From NCBI GenBank assembly GCA_964451785.1, contig CAYVJG010000007.1, positions 1-64,000 of the forward strand: a stretch of 64,000 nucleotides of DNA, in the 5' to 3' direction. Made by a program: the position numbers and the translations under genes. Shown piece by piece: positions 45,910 through 56,180 of the stretch (position 1 is the first letter of the stretch; every line of letters begins with the position of its first letter). The notes below the pieces were generated by a model. It ran no database searches. It was not told the origin of the DNA and saw nothing but the letters and a program-made list of their open reading frames with translations. The stretch is from JAJYSO01 sp964451785 (GTDB lineage: Bacteria > Bacteroidota > Bacteroidia > Flavobacteriales > Flavobacteriaceae).

Positions 45910-46908
45910 ATGGAGAAAATAACAAAAGAAACATACCTAAAATGGTATGAAGATATGTATTTCTGGCGCAAATTTGAAGACAAACTTGCCCAAGTCTATA
46001 TCCAACAAAAAATTCGCGGATTCCTTCACCTTTACAACGGACAAGAAGCTGTTTTAGCTGGTGCTCTTCACGCTATGGACACCACTAAAGACCGTTATAT
46101 CACTTCTTATCGTAACCACGTACAACCTATAGGCCTCGGTTTAGACCCTAAACACGTGATGGCTGAATTGTACGGAAAATCAACAGGAAGTTCTCACGGA
46201 CTAGGAGGATCAATGCATATTTTCTCTAAAGAACATAACTTTTTTGGTGGCCACGGAATCGTAGGAGGGCAAATTGCACTCGGAGCCGGACTTGCTTTTG
46301 GAGATAAATATTTTAAACGCGACAATGTAACCCTTGTTTATATGGGTGATGGCGCTATCCGCCAAGGTGCATTTCACGAAACCCTTAACCTAGCCATGAG
46401 CTGGAACCTACCAGTAGTTTTCTGTATTGAAAACAACGGCTACGCGATGGGAACGTCTACTGAACGCACCTCTAATCAACAAGATTTATGGAAACTTGCT
46501 TTAGGCTATGATATGCCAGCAGGTCCTGTTGATGGTATGAATCCTGAAAAAGTAGCTGAAGCTATGGATGAAGCTATTCAACGTGCGCGTTCAGGCAACG
46601 GCCCTACGCTTCTCGAATTGAAAACTTACCGTTACCGCGGCCATTCAATGAGTGACGCACAACACTACCGCACTAAAGAAGAAGTTGCTGAATACCAAAA
46701 ACTAGACCCAATTCTTCAAGTAAAAACTAAGATTTTAGAAAATAATTGGGCTACTGAAGACGACTTAAAAACCATCGAGAAAAACGCTAAAGCTCATATT
46801 AAAGAATGTGAGAAATTTGCTGAAGAATCTCCATGGCCAGAGAAAAACGTCATGTATGATGCCGTTTACGAACAAGAAGACTATCCTTTTTTACCACATA
46901 AACTCTAA
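45910..46908 (+). CDS. pdhA: Pyruvate dehydrogenase E1 component, alpha subunit
   Basis: A 332-residue TPP enzyme. MFWRKFEDKLAQVYIQQKIRGFLHLYNGQEA-like N-terminus (written here as FEDKLAQVYIQQKIRGFLHL), TPP site GDGAIRQGAFHETLNLA and ENNGYAMGTSTER; the phosphorylation-loop region is YRYRGHSMSDAQHYR. It decarboxylates pyruvate with a separately encoded E1 beta, which is not in this window. E2 follows after six bases. Confidence 0.94.
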   Translation: MEKITKETYLKWYEDMYFWRKFEDKLAQVYIQQKIRGFLHLYNGQEAVLAGALHAMDTTKDRYITSYRNHVQPIGLGLDPKHVMAELYGKSTGSSHGLGGSMHIFSKEHNFFGGHGIVGGQIALGAGLAFGDKYFKRDNVTLVYMGDGAIRQGAFHETLNLAMSWNLPVVFCIENNGYAMGTSTERTSNQQDLWKLALGYDMPAGPVDGMNPEKVAEAMDEAIQRARSGNGPTLLELKTYRYRGHSMSDAQHYRTKEEVAEYQKLDPILQVKTKILENNWATEDDLKTIEKNAKAHIKECEKFAEESPWPEKNVMYDAVYEQEDYPFLPHKL

Positions 46909-46914
46909 TAAATT

Positions 46915-48537
46915 ATGGCTGAAGTAATCAATATGCCCCGTTTAAGCGACACCATGGAAGAAGGAACCGTGGCAAAATGGCTTAAACAAGTTGGCGACAA
47001 AATAGAAGAAGGCGATATCTTAGCTGAAATCGAAACCGACAAAGCTACTATGGAGTTCGAATCGTTTTACGAAGGTACACTTCTCCATATTGGCATTCAA
47101 GAAGGCGATACTGCTCCGGTTGATCAACTATTAGCAATTATTGGTGATGAAGGTGAAGATATTAGCGCACTCATCGGTGGTGGCGAAGCTCCTGCTAAAG
47201 AAGAAGCTAAGCCCGAACCTGTAGCTGCTGAATCAACTACTGATGATGCTCCTGCTGCCACTATTCCTGCTGGCGTTGAAGTCATCACTATGCCACGCCT
47301 TTCCGACACCATGGAAGAAGGTACTGTAGCTACTTGGCTTAAACACGAAGGAGATAAAGTTGAAGAAGGCGACATCTTAGCAGAAATTGAAACCGACAAA
47401 GCGACGATGGAGTTTGAATCGTTCTACGAAGGCACTCTTCTCCACATCGGTTTAAAGGAAGGCGAAACTGCTCCAGTTGATGAAGTTTTAGCGATTATCG
47501 GCCCTGAAGGCACTGATGTAAATGCTGTTTTAGCCGCGCTCAAAGGTGGTTCTGCTCCTCAAAAAGCACAATCAACTAAAGAAGAAGCTCCTGCTAAAGA
47601 AGAAACTCAACAAGCAGCAGTAGAAACCCAAACTGAAGCTACAACAACTACCGGTCGTATTTTTGCTTCACCTCTAGCTAAGCGCATTGCCGCAGATAAA
47701 GGCATCGATTTAGCGCAAGTTAAAGGTTCAGGCGAAAACGGTCGTATCGTAAAACGCGACGTTGAAAACTTTAAAGCTCCGGCTGCAACAACAGCTCCTG
47801 CTCAAGCTGCTCCGACAACTCAAGCTGCTCCAGCTCCTTACATTCCGGCTGGTGAAGAAAGCTTTGAAGAAGTGAAAAACTCGCAAATGCGTAAAACTAT
47901 TGCTAAACGTCTTGCTGCTTCTAAATATTCTGCTCCTCATTATTACTTAATGATTGAAGTGGATATGGAAAATGCAATGACTTCACGCAAAGCCATTAAC
48001 GCCATGCCTGACACCAAAATTTCATTTAATGACATGGTGATCAAAGCCTCTGCTATGGCCTTACGCAAACATCCTCAAGTCAATTCACAATGGCAAGACA
48101 ACGTGACCAAAATCGCTAAGCACATCCATATTGGCGCTGCTGTAGCGGTTGATGATGGTCTTGTTGTACCTGTAGTGCGCTTTGCTGACCAAATGAGCAT
48201 GACTCAAATTGGCGCAAGCGTTAAAGATTTAGCCGGTAAAGCTCGTAACAAAAAGTTACAACCTCAAGAAATGGAAGGTAGCACCTTTACCGTCTCTAAC
48301 TTAGGTATGTTTGGCATTCAAGAATTTACGAGTATCATTAACCAACCTAATTCAGCTATCCTCTCCGTAGGTATGATTGAAGAAAAACCGGTGGTTAAAG
48401 ATGGTCAAATCGTTGTGGGACACACCATGAAATTATCTTTGGCTTGTGATCACAGAACTGTTGACGGTGCTACTGGAGCTAAATTCTTACAAACTCTTAG
48501 AACATACTTGGAAAATCCGGTGACTATGCTCGCTTAA
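46915..48537 (+). CDS. aceF: Dihydrolipoamide acetyltransferase (pyruvate dehydrogenase E2) with two lipoyl domains
   Basis: A 540-residue E2. Two nearly identical lipoyl domains carry lipoylated K43 and K162 in EIETDKATMEFES, separated by Ala/Pro/Glu-rich linkers. A peripheral-subunit-binding domain is at about 247-280 (ASPLAKRIAADKGIDLAQVK). The catalytic domain at 320-540 includes MRKTIAKRLAASKYSAPHYY and the active-site DHRTVDGATG. It transfers the acetyl group to CoA. The duplicated lipoyl domain looks like an internal repeat with few differences. Confidence 0.95.
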   Translation: MAEVINMPRLSDTMEEGTVAKWLKQVGDKIEEGDILAEIETDKATMEFESFYEGTLLHIGIQEGDTAPVDQLLAIIGDEGEDISALIGGGEAPAKEEAKPEPVAAESTTDDAPAATIPAGVEVITMPRLSDTMEEGTVATWLKHEGDKVEEGDILAEIETDKATMEFESFYEGTLLHIGLKEGETAPVDEVLAIIGPEGTDVNAVLAALKGGSAPQKAQSTKEEAPAKEETQQAAVETQTEATTTTGRIFASPLAKRIAADKGIDLAQVKGSGENGRIVKRDVENFKAPAATTAPAQAAPTTQAAPAPYIPAGEESFEEVKNSQMRKTIAKRLAASKYSAPHYYLMIEVDMENAMTSRKAINAMPDTKISFNDMVIKASAMALRKHPQVNSQWQDNVTKIAKHIHIGAAVAVDDGLVVPVVRFADQMSMTQIGASVKDLAGKARNKKLQPQEMEGSTFTVSNLGMFGIQEFTSIINQPNSAILSVGMIEEKPVVKDGQIVVGHTMKLSLACDHRTVDGATGAKFLQTLRTYLENPVTMLA

Positions 48538-48558
48538 TTTTCTGAGTTTACTATATTC

Positions 48559-48588
48559 AAAAAGCCTCGACATTGTCGAGGCTTTTTT
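48559..48588 (+). terminator. Terminator of pdhA-aceF
   Basis: Stem AAAAGCCTCGAC / GTCGAGGCTTTT, three-base loop and a T run, about 20 bases after the aceF stop. Confidence 0.9.
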
Positions 48589-48639
48589 AGTTTGCAAATT
48601 AATTTTTATTCACTACGCTTTACCTAGCGTTGTTTCCGC

Positions 48640-49026
48640 TTAATTTTTAAGCAGATTAGTTGCTTTAACTTGTTTTCTGAGCAAGTTGATAGTTTGTGAC
48701 ACATCTTCTCCTTTCACATCGGTAGCACTCATCGATTTTGAATGGGTCTCCTCATCAGAACTCGTTTTTACTGAAACGGTAACTTTAATCGGATACTCTG
48801 CATCGGCATAAAGCGAATTGAGCTGCTCGGCCTTAAACGATTGAAAATCTTTAATCGAATTAAACGTCAAGGTGGTCTCTGTTTGTGAAATTTCCATTGT
48901 AGCCAAATCGGGCTCTTGTACCTTAATGATAATACTCCCTTCAAAATCACCCGGATTTGGAGCAGCAAAGCTAAAACTAGCCATTAAAACAAAGGCTAAA
49001 GCAAAACATAGTTTTTTTAAATTCAT
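48640..49026 (-). CDS. Small secreted protein of unknown function
   Basis: Start taken at 49026 (MNLKKLCFALAFVLMASFSFAAP), a good signal peptide; an in-frame start at 49095 would add a poor extension. The mature part of about 106 residues is acidic and Ser/Thr-rich with VQEPDLATMEISQTETTLTF and AEQLNSLYADAEYPIKVTVS, ending in a basic NLLRKQVKATNLLKN. No known family. Convergent with aceF. Confidence 0.65.
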   Translation of the reverse strand: MNLKKLCFALAFVLMASFSFAAPNPGDFEGSIIIKVQEPDLATMEISQTETTLTFNSIKDFQSFKAEQLNSLYADAEYPIKVTVSVKTSSDEETHSKSMSATDVKGEDVSQTINLLRKQVKATNLLKN

Positions 49027-49231
49027 AAGTATAAATTTTTTAGTTAATATAAAATTACAAACAAATAGTGAATTACACAAATTCAATTTAAGCACTACTA
49101 CCTACACTATCAGGTATTTAAAAAATAATTACACCTACAGGCAACCTTTTATACGTTTTCATCGTCTTTATAAATAGAGGTTAACTCTTGCTATTTTAAG
49201 CTTAAAACCAGTTCATTTTTATAATTCGCCA

Positions 49232-51552
49232 GTGATAAATCTCCTTACTTTCAAAACCCGAATTTGGCTCAGCCTAATCAGCCTCTGTATGTTTAATTTT
49301 AGTAGTGCTCAAAACATCAGTGTAAAGGGGCGTGTCATTTCTGACAACGGCGCTCCTATTTCGGGTGTCAACATTTTTGTACAACACACAACTAAGGGCG
49401 CTATCACAGACAGTTTAGGACATTATCAACTACAGCTTCAAAAAGGGAATCACCAACTACAATTCAATTATATTGGCTACTTGCAACATCTTGAATCACT
49501 ATCCATTCAAGGCGATTCATCTGTTGTCAATGTACCGCTCGTCATCTTACAGCCCAGCGCTCAAACCCTAGAAACTGTGGTCATTGAAGGAAAACCAAAA
49601 ATGCGTATTGCTCGTCAAGCAGGCACCTTGACTGTAGCTGTCAGTAATACTAATTTTGAAGAAACGCGCAATGTATGGGAAGGTTTAAAACGCGTCCCCA
49701 TGCTACGTGTAAAAAATGGCGGAGGGGTTCAGATTTTAGGAAAATCGGCTATTGTAGAGATCAACGGCATACGCACCAAAATGTCAGGAAGGAATCTCGA
49801 AAACTACCTCAAATCTTTAAATCCTAATTCAGTTGAAAAAATAGAGTTAGAACCTAATCCGGGGGCGGCTTATGGCTCGCAAGTTTCTGCCTACATCAAT
49901 ATCGTTTTAAAAGAAGGACTCAACAACTATCGCCTAAGTCTAAAAACGATCAACGGAACGCGCCATAAGTATTTCAACACCTCAGGCGCCAACTTTTCGC
50001 TTAACTTAAAAAAGCTGCGTTTATACACCAATTACAACTTTTCTTATACACCTATAGAAACAGAGAGTAATTTGATACAACACATAGAAAATTCGCCATT
50101 ACAGCACACTGATAACTTCTCCAAAAATTTAGCACGTACCCATAGCGTAACCGCTAATTTGTACCTCAAGATCGGCAAAAAAGACCAACTGAGTGTAACG
50201 AATTACTTTTCAAACTCAAATGGAAATCAAGAAGCCCGGAATACTCGTGAAAATTACTTGAGAAAATTTAATAACACCAATAAAAATCGTCGTCTCCAAT
50301 TTGCACAAGTATGGAAACACAAATTCAGTGATTCAGTCAGTATAAAAATTGGCGCTTATGAAGTGTTTAAAAATGGAAATACGCATAACTCTGCTCAAGT
50401 CAACACCGACACTCCACAATTTCAGCAGGTACAAGCTGACATCCCTATTTTAATCGGCTTTGCTGATTACGAAAACACAACTACTTGGGGTACCACCTCA
50501 GCTGGATTGCGCTATCGCGATATTACGGTAGATAACAACAACTTTAACCGCATCGGTAATCAACACTTTTCAGCTCCTTATCACTATACCGAGAAGGCCA
50601 TTTCAGCCTACTTATCACAGCGTTTTTCTGTTGGTGATTACAGCAGCTTCAGCATAGGATTACGCTCTGAAAGTTCGATTATAGATTACACATTCACAGC
50701 ACTTAACACAACCGATTCATATAGTGATAGTCCGCGGTACACCAACTTGATGTACAATGCACAATACAGTTGGTTTACGCCTAGTAACAATCGTTTGTAT
50801 AATATTGCCTTCCGAAAAATGATTCAACGGCCCAACTACAGCGCCCTAAATCCATTTTTAGAGCTTTCAGGCGATGGCACATACAATACCGGAGACACAC
50901 GTCTTGATCCGCAATTGTTTTACAATTTAATGTTTTACACACACAAAGGCGATTGGACCTTTTATGCCTCTACAGCTTATATCAAAGATTTAATTTCTAA
51001 CACCTACCTCCTAAAAAACAACAGCCTTACGCAGAACTATCAAAACTTTGCTAACACCTATATGGTCGCCGCCGGAGCAGAGTTTAATCGTGATTTTTTC
51101 AACAACTTCTGGACGGTCAAAGCGGGGGTTGACCTTCAATATTTTTACCTAGATGATGATACTTTTGTAATGGACAAGTTTACTCCCGCACTTTCCTTTT
51201 CTTTTAACAACACGCTAAATATCACAGATACATGGCATGCGCAAATCGATTTTTCCATCGGAAACACATATCAAGATGGCCTCTTTAAACATCACGGATC
51301 AGCTAATCTCGATTTTCTATGCAAAAAGAACTAGGTTCACATTTTACAGCCACACTCTATGCTGAAAATATTTTACAAACCAGTCGTGCTTGGCTAGAAA
51401 CCACAGTTCCTCATTTTTATTACGCTACTAAAACCTATCCCGACAGCCCGGTTATCGGGCTTTCAATACGCTATACATTGACAGGCAAAGCCTATAAATC
51501 ACATCAAAACACAAGCATTGATGATAGCGCTATTGATCGTTTAGGCTCCTAA
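49232..51552 (+). pseudogene. Outer-membrane beta-barrel protein with carboxypeptidase-like plug, broken by a one-base frameshift
   Basis: Reading frame 1 (49232-51334, GTG start, 700 residues) ends abruptly at ANLDFLCKKN. A second frame (51319-51552, 77 residues) picks up at MQKELGSHFTATLYAENILQTS. Joining them with one extra T in the run before 51316 would restore a continuous C-terminal barrel (DFSMQKELG). The N-terminus has a signal peptide (ends FSSAQ), a CarboxypepD-reg-like domain ISVKGRVISDNGAPISGVNIFV, and a plug-like KIELEPNPGAAYGSQVSAYINIVLK. This is a TonB-receptor-like 'outer membrane beta-barrel family' protein. Either a true inactivating mutation, a slippage-dependent phase switch, or an assembly error. 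Confidence 0.75.
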
Positions 51553-51560
51553 CTTACTAA

Positions 51561-51593
51561 GGATGATTCAAAATACTGAATCATCCTTTTTTT
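51561..51593 (+). terminator. Terminator after the split barrel gene
   Basis: Stem GGATGATTCA / TGAATCATCC with a six-base loop and seven T. Confidence 0.9.
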
Positions 51594-51623
51594 ATCGGCT
51601 TATTTTTTTCTAACTTTCGGTCG

Positions 51624-52571
51624 ATGAAATATTTAGTTTACCTCTTATGCATTATCAGCTGGAGCTGCCAAGGGCAAGTTACACCAGCAGCACAAACAGC
51701 TCGACAACTCATTACTAAAACACAACTGCACCAACAGCTGGCGTTTTTAACGTCTGACAGTTTACAAGGACGTCAATTTGGAACGCCACAAATTGATCAG
51801 GCTGCCGATTATATCGCGACTTATTTTAAGCACTACAACATTAAAGCTTTTCAAGGCAATTACAAACATCCGTTCAGTTTTCACGGTAAAACAGGCTACA
51901 ATATTTTGGCTTACATTCCTGGCACCGACACCAAGCTTAAAAACGAATATATCCTGTTAGGTGCACATTATGACCACATCGGCATCACCTCTCCTGTAGC
52001 CGGCGATAGCATTGCCAACGGCGCCAATGACGATGCTTCTGGCACTGTAGCCGTTTTAGCTTTGGCGCGTTATTTTGCAAAACATCCCCCTAAACGCAGC
52101 CTTATTTTTGCTTTGTTTTCTGCTGAAGAAGAAGGTTTAATCGGCTCATCGCGTTTAGCCGATCAATTTAAAGCTGATCACGTCCCTATTACTGCCGTTT
52201 TAACTTTCGAAATGATTGGGGTGCCACTAAAAGACAAATCTTACCAAGCCTATTTAACTGGGTATAAAAAATCAACTCTTGCTCAACTTTTTAATGCCGG
52301 CACAAAAGCGAAAACACTCGGATTTTGGCCTTTTGCTCAACACCACCACCTCTTTAAACGCAGTGATAATTATCCTTTTTATGCCGCTTTAAACGTTCCA
52401 GCGCACACCATATCTACCTTTAGCTTTGACAACTTCAACTATTACCATCGCCCGGGAGATGAATTAGCCACGCTTAATATAGACTTTATGCAACAACTCA
52501 TTTTAAATTGCATCCCCGGAATCGAAGCAATTGCCAATGCAAAGCCGCAAGAAATACATTTGAAATCATAA
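51624..52571 (+). CDS. M28-family zinc metallopeptidase, exported
   Basis: A 315-residue aminopeptidase-like protein. Signal peptide with a lipobox-like ISWSCQGQ, so possibly a lipoprotein. Zinc ligands and active site are seen in ILLGAHYDHIG, NGANDDASGTVAVLALA, FALFSAEEEGLIGSSR and the TFEMIG region, plus the later HTISTFSFDNFNYYHRPGDE. Likely digests peptides in the periplasm or at the cell surface. Confidence 0.9.
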   Translation: MKYLVYLLCIISWSCQGQVTPAAQTARQLITKTQLHQQLAFLTSDSLQGRQFGTPQIDQAADYIATYFKHYNIKAFQGNYKHPFSFHGKTGYNILAYIPGTDTKLKNEYILLGAHYDHIGITSPVAGDSIANGANDDASGTVAVLALARYFAKHPPKRSLIFALFSAEEEGLIGSSRLADQFKADHVPITAVLTFEMIGVPLKDKSYQAYLTGYKKSTLAQLFNAGTKAKTLGFWPFAQHHHLFKRSDNYPFYAALNVPAHTISTFSFDNFNYYHRPGDELATLNIDFMQQLILNCIPGIEAIANAKPQEIHLKS

Positions 52572-52590
52572 CTTTGCAAATAAAAAACAT

Positions 52591-53274
52591 ATGCCCAAAC
52601 GCATCATCATTACCGGCACCAGCCGTGGCATTGGCTTTCAGCTCGTTCAACAATTAGCTGCTGCCGGTCATCAGGTTTTAGCGCTTTCGCGTCATAACCA
52701 ATCTGTAGAAGAATTGCAACTAGAGCAAGTTACTAGTCTGACTTTTGACATCACCAAAGCCGAAGATATCGCTAGCGTCAAAACATTTGTAAGTGATACA
52801 TGGGGTCAAGTTGACGTCTTAATTCACAACGCTGGTTATTTAGTACACGACGACTTTGAAAGCATCAGCATCAATGCGCTACAACAGGTTTATGCCGTAA
52901 ATGTTTTTGGGGTATATGAACTGACCCAAGTGCTATTACCCTTGATGCATTCTGAGTCACATGTCGTTGCCATAAGTAGCATGGGCGGCATTCAAGGCAG
53001 CGTCAAATTTCCTGGCTTAACAGCCTATAGCTCTAGTAAAGCTGCGGTGATTAATCTTATGGAAGTTTTAGCCGAAGAAAAGAAAGAAAACGGACCGATT
53101 TTTAATACACTTGCCTTAGGCGCTGTACAGACGGAAATGTTTGAAGAAGCTTTTCCCGGGGCTCAAGCCGGATTGCAACCTAAGGATATGGCCGCGTACA
53201 TTGCGCAATTTGCACTAACAGGCCATAAGGTGTACAACGGAAAAGTGTTGCAAGTCTCTAACTCAACTCCGTAA
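52591..53274 (+). CDS. Short-chain dehydrogenase/reductase
   Basis: A 227-residue Rossmann-fold enzyme. The cofactor motif is TGTSRGIGFQL near 8-18, followed by HNAGYLVHDDF and the catalytic Ser and YxxxK in ISSMGGIQG / TAYSSSKAAVIN. Cytosolic NAD(P)-dependent oxidoreductase of unknown substrate. TAACTTTG precedes the start at 52569-52576 as a possible -7 without a clear -33. Confidence 0.9.
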   Translation: MPKRIIITGTSRGIGFQLVQQLAAAGHQVLALSRHNQSVEELQLEQVTSLTFDITKAEDIASVKTFVSDTWGQVDVLIHNAGYLVHDDFESISINALQQVYAVNVFGVYELTQVLLPLMHSESHVVAISSMGGIQGSVKFPGLTAYSSSKAAVINLMEVLAEEKKENGPIFNTLALGAVQTEMFEEAFPGAQAGLQPKDMAAYIAQFALTGHKVYNGKVLQVSNSTP

Positions 53275-53277
53275 TTT

Positions 53278-53883
53278 ATGATGAAAGATATCCTTTATAA
53301 ATACCTGCCGGAATTGGCTGTTGATCCTATCTTCGCATTGATTAAGGATAAGGGTATCTACCTCAAAATTGTAGCTGAACGTCAAACACGACACGGTGAT
53401 TACCGTCGTTTAACTAACGGACAGCATCAAATTACCGTAAACACCAACCTCAACAAATATCGTTTTTTGGTAACTTTAGTACACGAAATTGCGCATTTGG
53501 TGGCTTTTGAGCAATACGGTAGACGCATTAAACCACACGGATTAGAATGGAAGCTCTGCTTTCAACACTTAATGCTTCCCTTTCTCAATCCGTCAATTTT
53601 TCCTAAAGATTTGCTGCCCCTACTCGCCAAGCACTTTCGCAATCCACGTGCCAGCAGTGATACGGATGCTGCTTTAGCCGTCGCTTTAAAAAGTTATGAC
53701 CCTGTTACTGACAACACTTACCTCTTTGAGCTACCTGCGGGAAGCACTTTTCGCAGCACAAATGGAAAAATCTTTAAAAAAGGGCCTAAAAGAATAAAAC
53801 GATACGAATGTGAGGAGCTTGCTTCGGGAAAAATTTATATCTTTCAGCCCCATGCAGAAGTTGAATTGTTAAAAACTATTTGA
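53278..53883 (+). CDS. SprT-like zinc-binding protein
   Basis: A 201-residue protein with the metal motif HEIAHLVAFEQYG near residues 70-82 and a later his (KPHGLEWKLCFQ), as in the SprT/SprT-like metallopeptidase domain. The C-terminal part (from about 140) has a zinc-ribbon-like position but lacks the usual pair of CxxC. Start may be the second ATG three bases on. Four bases after the SDR gene. Confidence 0.8.
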   Translation: MMKDILYKYLPELAVDPIFALIKDKGIYLKIVAERQTRHGDYRRLTNGQHQITVNTNLNKYRFLVTLVHEIAHLVAFEQYGRRIKPHGLEWKLCFQHLMLPFLNPSIFPKDLLPLLAKHFRNPRASSDTDAALAVALKSYDPVTDNTYLFELPAGSTFRSTNGKIFKKGPKRIKRYECEELASGKIYIFQPHAEVELLKTI

Positions 53884-53924
53884 TTTTTATCATTTCTGCA
53901 TAAATTTCGAATTAAAAAGCGTGT

Positions 53925-54998
53925 ATGAGTACTGATAATTATGCTGTAATTATGGCTGGAGGTGTTGGCTCCAGATTTTGGCCAATGAGTAAAACGAGTT
54001 TTCCGAAACAGTTTCACGACTTATTGGGTACCGGCCAAACATTGATTCAGACAACTTATTCACGATTGTGTAAAATTGTGCCACAAGATCACATTTTTAT
54101 TCTGACCAACGCCCTTTACAAAGATTTAGTGCAACGCAAATTACCTGAAATTACGGACCAGCAAATCTTGTTAGAGCCTGCTATGCGCAACACGGCACCT
54201 TGCATCTTGCTATCAGCTTTAAAAATTCAAAATCTCAACCCTAATGCCAATATCATCGTGGCGCCAAGTGATCATTGGATTGAAGATGAAGACGCGTTTG
54301 CTAAAAATGTAAACCAAGCTTTTGCTGCTTGCCAAAAGGAAGAGCTATTGATGACCCTTGGCATTCAACCTACGTTTCCACACACCGGCTATGGCTATAT
54401 TCAGTATGACGCTACCGATACCGGCAGAATTAAAAGCGTCAAAAAATTTACTGAAAAACCAGATTACCCCACAGCTAAAGGATTTTTAGATGCCGGTAAT
54501 TATTTATGGAATGCCGGAATTTTTATCTGGTCTGCTCAAGCCATTATTTCAGCCTTCAAGCAGCATCTCCCCGAAATGTATCAGCTCTTTACACAAGATA
54601 AAGCGACTTATAACACTGAAGCTGATTTTATTGCACAAACTTATCCTCAAGCCAACAGCATTTCTATAGATTATGGCATTATGGAAAAGGCCGAAAACGT
54701 AGTCGTTTTACCGGCAGAATTTGATTGGAATGACCTAGGCTCATGGGGCTCTTTGTACGATAAATTACCTAAGAATAAAGAAGACAATGTCATCATCAAT
54801 GCACAATGTGTTTTAGATGACACCCGTGGCAACATTATTAGAGCCTCTAAAGACAAAATAGTAGTCGTTAAAGGACTTAACAATCATATTATTGTTGAAA
54901 CTGATCAAGTTTTATTGATTTATCCTAAAGACGATGAACAAGAAATTAAAGCAGTTAGAGCCACTGTTCAAGAAAAGTTTGGTACTGAGTTAGGCTGA
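53925..54998 (+). CDS. manC: Mannose-1-phosphate guanylyltransferase
   Basis: A 357-residue nucleotidyltransferase. The pyrophosphorylase signature is AGGVGSRFWPMSKTSFPKQF near 11-30; then EPAMRNTAPC, APSDHWIEDEDAF, KFTEKPD and NYLWNAGIFIWSA. There is no fused isomerase domain, so it is the GDP-mannose pyrophosphorylase alone. It provides GDP-mannose for surface polysaccharide or glycoprotein glycans. Confidence 0.92.
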   Translation: MSTDNYAVIMAGGVGSRFWPMSKTSFPKQFHDLLGTGQTLIQTTYSRLCKIVPQDHIFILTNALYKDLVQRKLPEITDQQILLEPAMRNTAPCILLSALKIQNLNPNANIIVAPSDHWIEDEDAFAKNVNQAFAACQKEELLMTLGIQPTFPHTGYGYIQYDATDTGRIKSVKKFTEKPDYPTAKGFLDAGNYLWNAGIFIWSAQAIISAFKQHLPEMYQLFTQDKATYNTEADFIAQTYPQANSISIDYGIMEKAENVVVLPAEFDWNDLGSWGSLYDKLPKNKEDNVIINAQCVLDDTRGNIIRASKDKIVVVKGLNNHIIVETDQVLLIYPKDDEQEIKAVRATVQEKFGTELG

Positions 54999-55036
54999 TT
55001 TAACACGTCAAGAAATCCCCCGCTGCCGCAGCAACA

Positions 55037-55138
55037 GCAAAACTCCGAAGGAGTTTAATTATGATTAACCCCATACAAGCGAAGCGAAGTTTGGGGCTTC
55101 ACTCGAACCCGAGACTCCGAACCCCGAAGTGGGTTCAA
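55037..55138. repeat. 102-base structured repeat, copy A3
   Basis: Same three-hairpin unit as A1/A2 and the tandem copies A4/A5. It is placed at the edge of the accessory locus, 38 bases after manC. Loop of hairpin 1 is GAA rather than GTA. Confidence 0.78.
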
Positions 55139-55232
55139 CAACCTTTTTGCATTAATTGTGATAAAGAGTTTTGGGAAATTCAAGAAAACTAAAAATAGGT
55201 CATAAGAAGAGCATGTCTTATGGCCTATATAT

Positions 55233-55320
55233 TTAATCACAAGGCTCATATGCATTAACACAATCTTGAACATCTTGATAAAGTGCTGCGACAACCACAA
55301 TTATCAATCACGTATCGAGA
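55233..55320 (-). pseudogene. C-terminal fragment of a decayed paralogue of the 56-kb lipoprotein
   Basis: On the minus strand this reads VVAALYQDVQDCVNAYEPCD then stop, matching the C-terminus VGAAVALYQDVQDCYDAYVNCN of the lipoprotein at 56181-56837. The upstream part degenerates into stops after about eight more residues; DNA identity to the intact gene continues faintly through GTATCGAGACC. It is thus a leftover of a second copy. Confidence 0.7.
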
Positions 55321-55346
55321 CCTACTAATGAATACTTCATCAATGT

Positions 55347-55661
55347 TCATATTTTTCGGTTTACTAAAAACCAGTGATAACAAAAATTCAAATAATAAAC
55401 TAAGGCTGTAATGTTCATCGACACATAAAAACTACAAATCAGGTTATCCGGCGATTTAAATCGCTTAAATAAAACAAAGTATATTATGAGCGTTAACAAA
55501 ACAGCAATTGTTAATAAACGGAATAATTGTCGTTTTAAAGCCAGTTTCAGTCTACAAAACAAGAAAACATGTTTCTTTTTTAAATAAACGAAAAAAAATA
55601 AGCTAGCCAATAACACAGCGCTATTTAACAAGTCTAGACTATGTACTAAGGATATTTTCAT
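55347..55661 (-). CDS. Small membrane protein next to the decayed lipoprotein copy
   Basis: A 104-residue protein, with three hydrophobic helices (about 10-25, 48-65, 75-95) and basic loops (KKKHVF, KLALKRQ). No known family. It lies downstream of a lipoprotein/membrane-protein pair on the same strand and just before the decayed lipoprotein copy. An immunity-like or companion role is a guess. Confidence 0.5.
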   Translation of the reverse strand: MKISLVHSLDLLNSAVLLASLFFFVYLKKKHVFLFCRLKLALKRQLFRLLTIAVLLTLIIYFVLFKRFKSPDNLICSFYVSMNITALVYYLNFCYHWFLVNRKI

Positions 55662-55804
55662 ATCACATCATCATAATTAAGAGCATTCAAATCATCTTCA
55701 TCAACAGGCCTATCACTTTAGGCTTTTTTGCTGATTTTTCCACTTTAAGTATTTATCGAACTCAGGTTATAACTTGTTAGACCCCAGCATTTATTCATTA
55801 ATTT

Positions 55805-56146
55805 TTAGCACTTCCCATTCTTGTTTTGTAACGAGACAAGCTTATAAATCACATAACCAAAAATATAAGCGGAATACAATATTATTATTAAATCTAGGAA
55901 TAAATAAAAATTTTCTTTAAACCTGAACTTTCTAACAGCTAAGAAAACAATCAAACCTGTTGAAAGCAGGCTAATTACAACTATAATACCAAAAACTTTC
56001 TTATAAGGAATGCTTATTTTAGATAATGCTTGAGGCTTTTTATATTTCAAATATAAATATACAGGAATGCAAATAATAATTACTATAAATTTAATATCTC
56101 TGATAAGTCCGTAAAAGTGTTCCATAACTCTTATACTTGAATGCAA
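55805..56146 (-). CDS. Small membrane protein downstream of the lipoprotein gene
   Basis: A 113-residue protein (possibly starting at the inner ATG, MEHFYGLIRDIKFIVI) with three hydrophobic helices (about 18-33, 50-68, 80-102). It follows the lipoprotein gene by 34 bases on the same strand, so they are likely co-transcribed. No known family. Confidence 0.55.
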   Translation of the reverse strand: MHSSIRVMEHFYGLIRDIKFIVIIICIPVYLYLKYKKPQALSKISIPYKKVFGIIVVISLLSTGLIVFLAVRKFRFKENFYLFLDLIIILYSAYIFGYVIYKLVSLQNKNGKC

Positions 56147-56180
56147 TAGCTAATTTGATTAGCTATTGCATTATTTTTTA

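Noticed and set aside
46915..47520. Assembly duplication in aceF
   Set aside because: The two lipoyl domains differ at many silent sites and linkers, and E2 proteins with two lipoyl domains are common.
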